11,860 nt of DNA from Ichthyophonus hoferi (Eukaryota > Opisthokonta > Ichthyosporea > Ichthyophonida > Ichthyophonidae): contig NAOQ01000652.1 in the NCBI GenBank assembly GCA_002751075.1, forward strand, positions 18,041-29,900, in the 5' to 3' direction. Below the pieces are notes generated by a model. That model searched no databases. It saw nothing but the letters and a program-made list of their open reading frames with translations, and had not been told where the DNA came from. This document shows positions 7,101 to 11,860 of this stretch, piece after piece; the stretch's first letter is position 1; each line of letters opens with the position of its first letter. The translations under genes were made by a program, and so were the position numbers.

Positions 7101-9742
7101 TTAATCCATTAATAATTATGGTTGGACATATCAATTTAGGATGAATCATGTAGGTAAATTAGGGATTGTTATCTGGGAGATAAACCATAAACAACAGTTC
7201 TATGTCTGTGCATTACCTCTAATACCTCCTGTGTTTCTTTGTAGCCTCTTGGCTGTGGAGGATGCTGCCTATGCCCATCTCTTTACTGCGCTAAGCCTAC
7301 CTGCTCATTACTCTCTATTCCCTCTTCTCTATGAATCAAAAGGTATGTTTCTTGTTTTTTACTTCAGTATTTGTGAATGTATGGTTGCTATCGCAATGGT
7401 GTATTGTAATGTAATAGTCTGTGATATTAGGCATATTCCATTTTTTTCTATTACATTTATCATACTTATGTTCTTATATCTCCGGCCTATCAATCTAACA
7501 CATTCATTCCTATTCAACCTATATGCATTCTCTCCCGTCACTGTCTCCTAATACTCTTTGCCTCCCCTCTTACATATACCTTTCCCTTCCCTTTTTTTCT
7601 GGGACTAGAGTATTATCTTGACAGTAATATATGTAAACATAATTAAATATCACCACAGAATAAAATAATTCAATGTCTTCTAAAGGTGGATTGAATGCCA
7701 TACCAGATCTACTGCATATCAAACATTATAATATTATCATTAATAGGTCATTTTAAATAGGTTTTATTATACTTTAACCTACTATTTTATTCTATACTGT
7801 AATTTGCATTATGATTGTAATTGAGTCCAAATTATGCTATTGACTAACGCATTTACTCTCATCAATAACAGAGACCCCAATTAAAGTCGGTATCTTAGTG
7901 ATATATACTATCTTCACGTCATATGCTCTTCCTGCTGTCAGGTACTGGTCACTCAATATCAACTTGGTTTCCTTTATTATTAATTGTCCGTGTACTTACG
8001 CTATTATATAAATCTATTCCAATGTTGATGTGTTTCTGTAATATGTATGTATGTACATGGATTATATTCTGGCTTTCAATCAAATTAGAGTACTTGTCAA
8101 TGCCATATAATGAATAAAGGACCTAATGATTTCCCAGATTTATCCACTTTCAATATAGTATAATGTAGTGATTCCTAACCATTACTTATTAGTAGGAGTT
8201 AGGTTAAGGAACTTTTATATTTAGACTTTTTACCGACTTAAAGGGAATATGCTTTTTGTTTCTAGTTCATAGTTGCTGGTATATCTTTTGTATATGTGCT
8301 TTGTATTACTCCACACATAGTGGTAAACTTGTGTCTGTATATTCTTTCTGCCCTCAACAAAACATTCCTTTTCCATCCTTTTTTCACATTATCACACTCT
8401 CAGCCTATTTTGTTTTTATCTTTATCACCAACTCTTTCAACTTTATATGTATGCCATCACCTTTTATCTAGACTCTACACTTTGTGCTCAAAGAACAGTC
8501 TGCAAATTACTTTTTATAATACACTCTTAAGCCACTCTTCATTCTTTTATAGTTATATCCTATCTCTACCGCTTACTTCTTTACCTTCTCACTCTCTTGT
8601 ACTACTCCTGAATTGCTTGTTAGTATACTTAATAGAGAGAGAAAGATTTTACGAAAGAGAATAAAAGAACACACCACAAATCCAATTACGATAGTAGGAT
8701 AATGAACGAGACATAAAGACATTGAAAACATACTATCAGAAAACCTTGGGAAACCCTTTACATATATCTGTACATAGTATTTCAAAGCTAAACTTACATA
8801 GTGATTGACCGGTGGCTTCTTTCCCTTTCCCATATAGCGGACATGAGCCTCAGACAGCCATTATAGCCTTCTTTGAGAAATTTTATATACTGGGCTTTGT
8901 GGTACTGCAGGTGTGTACAAGTCTATATATTGGTGGCCATTGCTTTATATTCTATATTGGTGCTTGGATTACTTAAAAACCCCCTTTAAACTTGCTTGTG
9001 TGTGGAAATTTCTCACTGTATACAATCCTATATTTTTATGTGTTTATGTGGATGCAATTTATACTTACTATTGTCTTGTAGGTATTCTATGAATAATGGT
9101 CTATATGAAGTGAATGTGCGTGAGTGTTGTTTAACAGTACATGTATAATAAGAAAATGTGTATCCACTATTAATATTAGCTAAAAGTTTTTTTTGGTTGC
9201 CTGTGTAAGGGAAGGTATATATTACAATATGATGTCTGTTATTGGCGCCAATACTATACTTACCTTTACCTCTATATTTATATTTTATATATATATATAT
9301 ACCTCCCCCGTTGTCAAAATATGTTAAGTATACTCCTAAAGTATCCCCCTACATACACACATAGACTTACATTCCTCTTTATGCGCTGATTTTAAATAGT
9401 GATGATGCCTTCATACACATCCAAGCACTTTCTATTTATTTTCTTCAACGATTTCCGTTTCATTTCAGTATTGTAACATATCATATTGATATATTCTCTC
9501 CTGCATTTTCATTTCCACTTTTTACTATATATAAAAATAATACTACACCATATCTTAATTACTCCTATCACTCTTATAAACAGGTGTATACCAGCATCTT
9601 ACATACCATTATCTTTAATGGTCGGATGGAATTCCTGCCTCTTCTCTTGACATCAGTCTACTGTGCACTCGGAACAGTTTATGTTTATGTCCGACTTTAT
9701 CTATCTCCCCCAATCATAAAGAATGCTAAGAAAATGAATTAG
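1132..9742 (+). CDS. ALG8: ALG8: dolichyl-P-Glc:Glc1Man9GlcNAc2-PP-dolichol alpha-1,3-glucosyltransferase, complete gene of 14 exons
   Basis: ALG8 adds the second glucose to the lipid-linked N-glycan precursor on the lumenal side of the ER, using dolichyl-phosphate-glucose (family knowledge). Exons: 1132-1187, 1903-1981, 3065-3258, 3409-3503, 3747-3814, 4030-4156, 4322-4401, 5246-5366, 5616-5737, 6184-6323, 7245-7342, 7872-7941, 8838-8910, 9584-9742. They total 1482 nt, 493 residues plus stop, with every phase matching. Human ALG8 is about 526 residues as I recall. Family motifs seen in order: [10 protein letters not shown] (D23 corresponds to the proposed catalytic base of Alg6), [14 protein letters not shown] (50-63), [10 protein letters not shown] (140-149), LFPFKRG and [12 protein letters not shown] (exon 8), [10 protein letters not shown] (343-352), HYSLFPLL (382-389), [11 protein letters not shown] (exon 14). 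Hydrophobic membrane segments recur throughout. The C-terminus KKMN fits a KKxx ER-retrieval signal. No break was seen. Exact splice points are inferred from consensus and homology; identity is near certain. Confidence 0.97.
1188..1902 (+). other. ALG8 intron 1 (715 nt)
   Basis: GTAGGT...CCTTCCAG. It contains a 13-bp perfect inverted repeat (1378-1423) and CA-rich simple sequence around 1750-1800. The ORFs inside are hydrophobic, T-rich chance frames. Confidence 0.85.
1378..1423 (+). repeat. 13-bp perfect inverted repeat in intron 1
   Basis: GCATACATACAGG (1378-1390) and CCTGTATGTATGC (1411-1423) are exact reverse complements around a 20-nt loop. Confidence 0.92.
1903..1981 (+). CDS. ALG8: ALG8 exon 2 (lumenal loop with the catalytic Asp motif)
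   Basis: Completes Tyr19, then encodes [19 protein letters not shown] followed by VSKWYYE (residues 20-45). D23 in STDFE is the most conserved acidic residue of the Alg6/Alg8 first lumenal loop. Acceptor is TTCCAG at 1897-1902; donor is GTATAG at 1982, phase 0. Confidence 0.96.
1982..3064 (+). other. ALG8 intron 2 (1083 nt)
   Basis: GTATAG...ACTATATAG, the longest intron. It has CCAAT boxes around 2555-2586, a purine-rich block (about 2740-2835) and a long pyrimidine-rich block (about 2880-3064) with an 11-C run at 2973-2983. GAGGGAGAGAG (2808-2818) is the exact reverse complement of CTCTCTCCCTC (2905-2915), so the two blocks could pair. No gene was seen. Confidence 0.85.
3065..3258 (+). CDS. 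ALG8: ALG8 exon 3
   Basis: Encodes residues 46-109 and two bases of Glu110, including [18 protein letters not shown], the [14 protein letters not shown] stretch and the next membrane segment ([19 protein letters not shown]). This is the longest exon of the gene. Acceptor is TATAG at 3060-3064; donor is GTAAGC at 3259, phase 2. Confidence 0.97.
3409..3503 (+). CDS. ALG8: ALG8 exon 4 (ends at an AT-AC intron)
   Basis: Encodes residues 110-141 and the first base of His142: a basic loop ([13 protein letters not shown]), then the membrane segment [17 protein letters not shown]. Acceptor is CTTATAG at 3402-3408. The exon ends in GTCGACC, directly followed by ATATCC, a U12-type donor, phase 1. No GT donor exists that would preserve the [10 protein letters not shown] motif. 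Confidence 0.92.
3504..3746 (+). other. ALG8 intron 4: U12-type AT-AC intron
   Basis: This 243-nt intron begins ATATCC and ends in AC. The U12 donor consensus is RTATCCTTT; positions +1 to +6 match exactly and +7 to +9 are GAA. A CCTTAAC heptamer at 3730-3736 matches the U12 branch site consensus (TTCCTTAAC), with its last A 11 nt before the intron end, the usual spacing. Excision restores [10 protein letters not shown] exactly in frame. No extended pyrimidine tract lies before the acceptor, also typical of this class. Confidence 0.88.
3747..3814 (+). CDS. ALG8: ALG8 exon 5
   Basis: Completes His142, then encodes [20 protein letters not shown] followed by RQ (143-164), the most conserved ALG8 core motif followed by a membrane segment. 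It opens after the AC of the AT-AC intron. The donor GTGGGT at 3815 is weaker than consensus; phase 0. Confidence 0.93.
3834..4029 (+). repeat. Minisatellite of about 29-bp units filling ALG8 intron 5
   Basis: Units start near 3834, 3861, 3890, 3919, 3951, 3980 and 4014, with lengths 27, 29, 29, 32, 29 and 34 plus a 16-nt final partial copy. The core is ACTATACTATACTATATACA plus TATAATA-type sequence. Copies 1/4, 2/5 and 3/6 resemble each other most, so a three-unit block of about 90 bp seems to have been duplicated. The array covers nearly all of the 215-nt intron, and its last partial copy ends in the splice acceptor TATATACAG. Confidence 0.85.
4030..4156 (+). CDS. ALG8: ALG8 exon 6
   Basis: Encodes residues 165-206 plus one base: [20 protein letters not shown] and [20 protein letters not shown], aligning with the human stretch around [20 protein letters not shown]. 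Acceptor is ATACAG at 4024-4029; donor is GTATGT at 4157, phase 1. Confidence 0.95.
4286..4305 (+). repeat. (AT)10 microsatellite in intron 6
   Basis: An uninterrupted AT dinucleotide run lies 16 nt before the exon 7 acceptor. It occupies the place where a pyrimidine tract would normally sit. Confidence 0.9.
4322..4401 (+). CDS. ALG8: ALG8 exon 7
   Basis: Completes Thr207 and encodes [18 protein letters not shown] and LSLGPFIW (208-233). The acceptor was chosen at CCTGCAG (4315-4321) rather than TTATTAG at 4345-4351. Both keep the frame, but only the first restores the full length of the membrane segment seen in other ALG8 proteins before LSLGPF. The downstream AG could give a form 10 residues shorter. 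Donor GTGAGT at 4402, phase 0. Confidence 0.9.
4402..5245 (+). other. ALG8 intron 7 (844 nt)
   Basis: GTGAGT...CCCTATACAG. It contains a purine-rich stretch at about 4735-4826 with GATAGA/GAAGAT repeats, but no ORF with protein-like composition and no mobile-element signature I can support. Confidence 0.85.
5246..5366 (+). CDS. ALG8: ALG8 exon 8
   Basis: Encodes residues 234-273 plus one base: [20 protein letters not shown], then [27 protein letters not shown] and [12 protein letters not shown] are signature strings of ALG8 lumenal loops. Acceptor is TATACAG at 5239-5245; donor is GTAAAA at 5367, phase 1. Confidence 0.97.
5616..5737 (+). CDS. ALG8: ALG8 exon 9
   Basis: Completes Ala274 and encodes [20 protein letters not shown] and [20 protein letters not shown] (275-314). 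It matches the human MTSGLVQQ...VLPSVTPL region. The segment between DKVL and MTGG is about 7 residues shorter than in human as I recall. Acceptor is ATTGCAG at 5609-5615; donor is GTATAG at 5738, phase 0. Confidence 0.95.
5738..6183 (+). other. ALG8 intron 9 (446 nt)
   Basis: GTATAG...CACACAG. It is pyrimidine-rich in the middle with a 31-bp tandem duplication, then has TACATA and CACA simple repeats before the acceptor. No gene was seen in it. Confidence 0.85.
6006..6067 (+). repeat. 31-bp tandem duplication in intron 9
   Basis: The unit TCTCTCTCTCTTATTTAG plus TTTCTTTTACTTG occurs at 6006-6036 and again at 6037-6067 with a single T/C difference. A third, broken start (TCTCTCTCC) follows at 6068. 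Confidence 0.9.
6184..6323 (+). CDS. ALG8: ALG8 exon 10
   Basis: Encodes [20 protein letters not shown] and [20 protein letters not shown], then TVLLPL (315-360), plus two bases of Cys361. FGWHVHEKA is a near-invariant motif of the Alg6/Alg8 family. The spacing from LW to FGW is the same 25 residues as in human. Acceptor is CACACAG at 6177-6183; donor is GTAATT at 6324, phase 2. Confidence 0.96.
6324..7244 (+). other. ALG8 intron 10 (921 nt)
   Basis: GTAATT...CTTTGTAG. It holds a strong hairpin (6522-6564) and a diverged direct repeat of about 57 bp (near 7017 and 7136). There is also an AT-rich imperfect inverted repeat around 7085-7130. No coding potential was recognised except that the exon 11 frame is open from 7141. 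Confidence 0.85.
6522..6564 (+). repeat. Two-part inverted repeat (hairpin) in intron 10
   Basis: Inner arms AGTCACTT (6538-6545) and AAGTGACT (6550-6557) flank a GTTG loop. Outer arms TCATTCTA (6522-6529) and TAGAATGA (6557-6564) extend the stem past an 8-9 nt one-sided bulge. Confidence 0.85.
7245..7342 (+). CDS. ALG8: ALG8 exon 11
   Basis: Completes Cys361 and encodes [20 protein letters not shown] plus [12 protein letters not shown] (362-393) and one base of Glu394. HYSLFPLL is conserved in ALG8 (human [11 protein letters not shown]). Acceptor is TTTGTAG at 7238-7244; donor is GTATGT at 7343, phase 1. Confidence 0.96.
7343..7871 (+). other. ALG8 intron 11 (529 nt)
   Basis: GTATGT...AATAACAG. 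The first 200 or so nucleotides stay open in the exon 11 frame up to a stop at about 7549. The rest is AT-rich with nothing recognisable. Confidence 0.85.
7872..7941 (+). CDS. ALG8: ALG8 exon 12
   Basis: Completes Glu394 and encodes [20 protein letters not shown] followed by AV (395-416), matching human PELPIKILLMLLFTIYS, then two bases of Ser417. Acceptor is AATAACAG at 7864-7871; donor is GTACTG at 7942, phase 2. Confidence 0.93.
7942..8837 (+). other. ALG8 intron 12 (896 nt)
   Basis: GTACTG...CCCATATAG. A long pyrimidine-biased stretch (about 8340-8600) leaves chance ORFs on the + strand. No gene or element was recognised. Confidence 0.85.
8838..8910 (+). CDS. ALG8: ALG8 exon 13
   Basis: Completes Ser417 and encodes [20 protein letters not shown] plus VVLQ (418-441). 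It aligns with human FNWMETFYLLGLGPLE. Acceptor is CATATAG at 8831-8837; donor is GTGTGT at 8911, phase 0. Confidence 0.9.
8911..9583 (+). other. ALG8 intron 13 (673 nt)
   Basis: GTGTGT...ATAAACAG. It contains a 14-bp perfect palindrome (9240-9253) and a TA run (about 9286-9301). Nothing else was recognised. Confidence 0.85.
9240..9253. repeat. 14-bp perfect palindrome in intron 13
   Basis: TATTGGCGCCAATA joins two head-to-head CCAAT boxes through a GGCGCC core. It is GC-rich and isolated in an AT-rich intron. Confidence 0.9.
9584..9742 (+). CDS. ALG8: ALG8 exon 14 (C-terminus and stop)
   Basis: Encodes [40 protein letters not shown] and [12 protein letters not shown] (442-493), then TAG at 9740-9742. 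[12 protein letters not shown] matches the last membrane segment of human ALG8. The tail KKMN has lysines at -3 and -4 and so fits a cytosolic KKxx ER-retrieval signal. Acceptor is ATAAACAG at 9576-9583. Confidence 0.96.
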   Translation: MYTSILHTIIFNGRMEFLPLLLTSVYCALGTVYVYVRLYLSPPIIKNAKKMN

Positions 9743-10478
9743 ACTAGGCATGCTTATAGCTCAATGAAGGTTTGGTGTAATGCTCTAATTGTGTAAACCC
9801 TTTTACATACTGAAGGACAATAGTAGGTGTTTGCCATAAATGCTGGAAGATTGGCTAACACGTTGGTCAAATTTATTTACCAATACTGGACTCTTTTATA
9901 GTTAACATCTGATATTAAAATTATAAACCTTATTTTAATTCATGTTTGCTGCCAGTTTTTATCGGTTTACCCACCATTGATATTTCTTTGTCGATTGTGC
10001 GTGTGTATATGGATATGTGTATATGATAGTAAGAAAATTATGGAGGAAATATGTGGGGATGGAAATATGTGTTAGGGAAGCTGAATGGGTACATAACTAT
10101 GGTGTTGTATTAATTAATAACATGCACGTATATCTCTTTCTCTGCCATCTCTATTGATAGGTAAATGTGGACATTGCAATTGATGTCACAATACTATGAA
10201 CTATGATGAAGGTGATTTAGTCACATGAATATATTTTGAGAAAAAGCGGCTTACTATTTATTTACGTACTGCATACTGTATTACTGGTATAAAGGATTAC
10301 GTATGGCTCCCTCTAATATACATGCATACTACTATGCATGCATGTATATATACCATTCTATTTCTATTGCTTTCTTGAGATTTCCTTTTAACATATTAAT
10401 ATTCTGTGTCTTCTTTCATTTACTCAGTTATGTCTAGTTCTCTCTTTTCCTTCATTATATCTCCTCCAAATATTGTAT
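9743..10478. other. ALG8 3' UTR and convergent intergenic stretch
   Basis: AT-rich, with no coding exon recognised. TTTATT at 10257-10262 (AATAAA on the - strand) could end a transcript of the - strand ORF at 10479-10682. Confidence 0.5.
9914..9919 (+). terminator. Candidate polyadenylation signal of ALG8
   Basis: ATTAAA, 172 nt after the ALG8 stop, is the nearest accepted hexamer variant. No AATAAA occurs on the + strand between the stop and 10743. Confidence 0.4.
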
Positions 10479-10682
10479 ACATTATGTATGCAGTTTTAAA
10501 CTGTGAGTGCTAGGTTGGGCCTTTATGGCTCTATGATGCAATAATTCTGAAAAGGGGTCAACATTTATCTGTTGGTTCTCTGATAAAGAATCCGCAGTAC
10601 TATGGCCGCCTGTTGATCCGGAATCTCCGATGCTAAGTCGTTTTCCTTTATTATTCGGAGGAGTCTCGCTATCTTGGTTCAT
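10479..10682 (-). CDS. Unrecognised 67-codon ORF or exon, tail to tail with ALG8
   Basis: Reads MNQDSETPPNNKGKRLSIGD, then SGSTGGHSTADSLSENQQIN, then VDPFSELLHHRAIKAQPSTH and SLKLHT, stop (66 residues). It is polar and Ser/Gly/Asn-rich with no membrane segment, unlike the T-rich chance frames elsewhere. Local GC rises over it, which suggests coding. An in-frame TAG lies 6 nt before the ATG. That TAG could instead be a splice acceptor, making this a last exon, but the pyrimidine tract before it is poor. An AATAAA on the same strand lies about 220 nt downstream. I do not recognise the family. Confidence 0.4.
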
Positions 10683-10829
10683 AGTCTACCTTTGTAGATT
10701 GTTGTCGACAGTTGCGGTTGTAATATTAATGTCTCATGAGTGAATAAACTTTGGTTAGATTTACGCTCTGAATATTAGTTTATACTTGTAAATATAATAT
10801 CTAGTAATATAAATAAACTGTATATTAGT

Positions 10830-10846
10830 CAGAACGGCCCGTTCTG
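10830..10846. repeat. 17-bp palindrome CAGAACGG-c-CCGTTCTG
   Basis: Perfect 8-bp arms lie around a single base. It is GC-rich in an AT-rich setting, 12 nt after an AATAAA (10812-10817), and is followed by an A9 run. Confidence 0.9.
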
Positions 10847-10983
10847 TATTTCAAAAAAAAATCCTCAATACTCCCTTTTATCTGAAAGCGGAGTTCCGAT
10901 TGCTAATTATATATAGGCACCAGTAATCTAAATTAATTTTAGACTTTGTCTTATCGTAATTTAGACATTCTATTGGCAAGCGC

Positions 10984-11003
10984 TTATGATACCAGTATCA
11001 TAA
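10984..11003. repeat. 20-bp palindrome TTATGATAC-ca-GTATCATAA
   Basis: Perfect 9-bp arms are separated by two bases. This fits a dimeric DNA-binding site better than an RNA hairpin, because the loop is too small. Confidence 0.9.
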
Positions 11004-11860
11004 AAGGTTATAAAGTGTGTGTTATGGGCCAGCCTAAATTAATTTGCACGAAGTGGTGACCGCGCCAATTTGTTTACTAAAGTAAGACCTGATGTCTACC
11101 AATGCGTGTACAGCTAGTGGATAATTATAACTAAATAACAAATAAATATATAAATACATAAACTCCTTGAATTCGTCCACGTGTTGCAGCAGTTGACACT
11201 GTGTATAACGGACCAATCGCACTTGTCAATCTTGTGTTGATATTTTGGAAACTGATTACGATTAACTAAATCATAGCACACGATTATGTAAAGTATAGTA
11301 TTAGATTTAGCATTATGTGTTCATAGTGACAATTTTTGCAAAGGTATTTATTTTCAAACCCCCAATGACATCCAACCTTGACATATATTGTAGATTTCTA
11401 TTTATGAGTATAATGTATGTTCAAAGTTGCTATATCTTTGTAGTCATTTAGTGCTATAAAACCAGAAAGGGAACAGACGAGTATCTGTTTCCTAGAAAAA
11501 TAATACACATCAAAGTCATATTATGATATAGTATGGAGTTCCCCTCTTTATTATCCCTTTTGTTTTGTTTTTGTATTTTGCTTTTACCTCCAACGCTAAT
11601 CTTTCCAGTTTAACAGCAATGTTGTTAAATTCAATAATTTAAATAGAGCCAATCATATATTCGTATTGGCTAATCCAACTCTCGATCGGTCAAAGAGACC
11701 CACTGGAATTACTCGATCTTGCCGCAGTACTAAAATACTATGCTCTTCTTTAGATGGTGAATTAACTAAATGTTGCATACTATGACTTCAACCAAACCTA
11801 CTGTGATTAGTGATCTTGTAACAATTTAGTATGGGTGTCCTGTATTCTATGGGATTGGCC

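Larger units (their letters stand above)
10683..11860. other. Downstream flank with palindromes and CCAAT boxes, no certain gene
   Basis: AT-rich. Palindromes sit at 10830-10846, 10984-11003, 11468-11493 and 11647-11671. A CACGTG E-box is at 11178-11183, and CCAAT boxes occur around 10972, 11066, 11098, 11211, 11649, 11665 and 11854. These fit a regulatory region, perhaps promoter sequence for a gene beyond the window or for the - strand ORF. No convincing exon was found. Confidence 0.4.

Noticed and set aside
8256-8833. ORFs of 71, 122 and 86 residues in intron 12
   Set aside because: They are T-rich or antisense chance frames inside a pyrimidine-biased intron. The residues look like random hydrophobic strings and no family is recognised.
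11042-11086. Possible + strand exon ending at a GTAAGA donor (11082)
   Set aside because: The donor is good, but there is no matching acceptor and no recognisable protein in any frame.
11034-11222. 62-residue - strand ORF
   Set aside because: Half of it is TATA-derived (YLYIYLLFSYNY). The remaining part is plausible but lacks splice signals or a known motif.

Overview
The window is AT-rich eukaryotic DNA dominated by one split gene on the + strand. Assembling 14 exons by homology and splice signals gives a continuous 493-residue reading frame. It is unmistakably ALG8, the ER dolichyl-P-glucose alpha-1,3-glucosyltransferase of N-glycan precursor assembly (GT57, Alg6/Alg8 family). The protein is closer to the animal form as I remember it than to fungal or plant forms. 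Thirteen introns, mostly 150-1100 nt and rich in TA, CT and GT simple repeats, and repeated CCAAT boxes would fit an early-branching animal such as a sponge. That placement is an inference from sequence style, not proof.

Layout: 1-1131 is upstream, with a compact cluster of six CCAAT boxes at 740-925. ALG8 runs from ATG 1132 to TAG 9742. Its likely 3' end is near an ATTAAA at 9914. From about 10260 to 10682 there is probably the end of, or a short, unrecognised gene on the - strand, tail to tail with ALG8. The stretch 10700-11860 has no gene I can name, but it holds several perfect or near-perfect palindromes, paired CCAAT boxes, and a 41-codon - strand ORF of doubtful status.

The most striking point is intron 4 of ALG8 (3504-3746). 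It cannot be spliced as GT-AG without losing the conserved V-D of the [10 protein letters not shown] motif. It fits a minor-spliceosome (U12-type) AT-AC intron: donor ATATCC, branch site CCTTAAC 11 nt before the end, and terminal AC. The other 12 introns are GT-AG. The organism therefore most likely keeps a working U11/U12 spliceosome, and this ER glucosylation gene depends on it.

I found no mobile element with recognisable coding capacity, no RNA gene, and no new multi-gene system. The unusual material is in splicing signals and in intron and flank structure.
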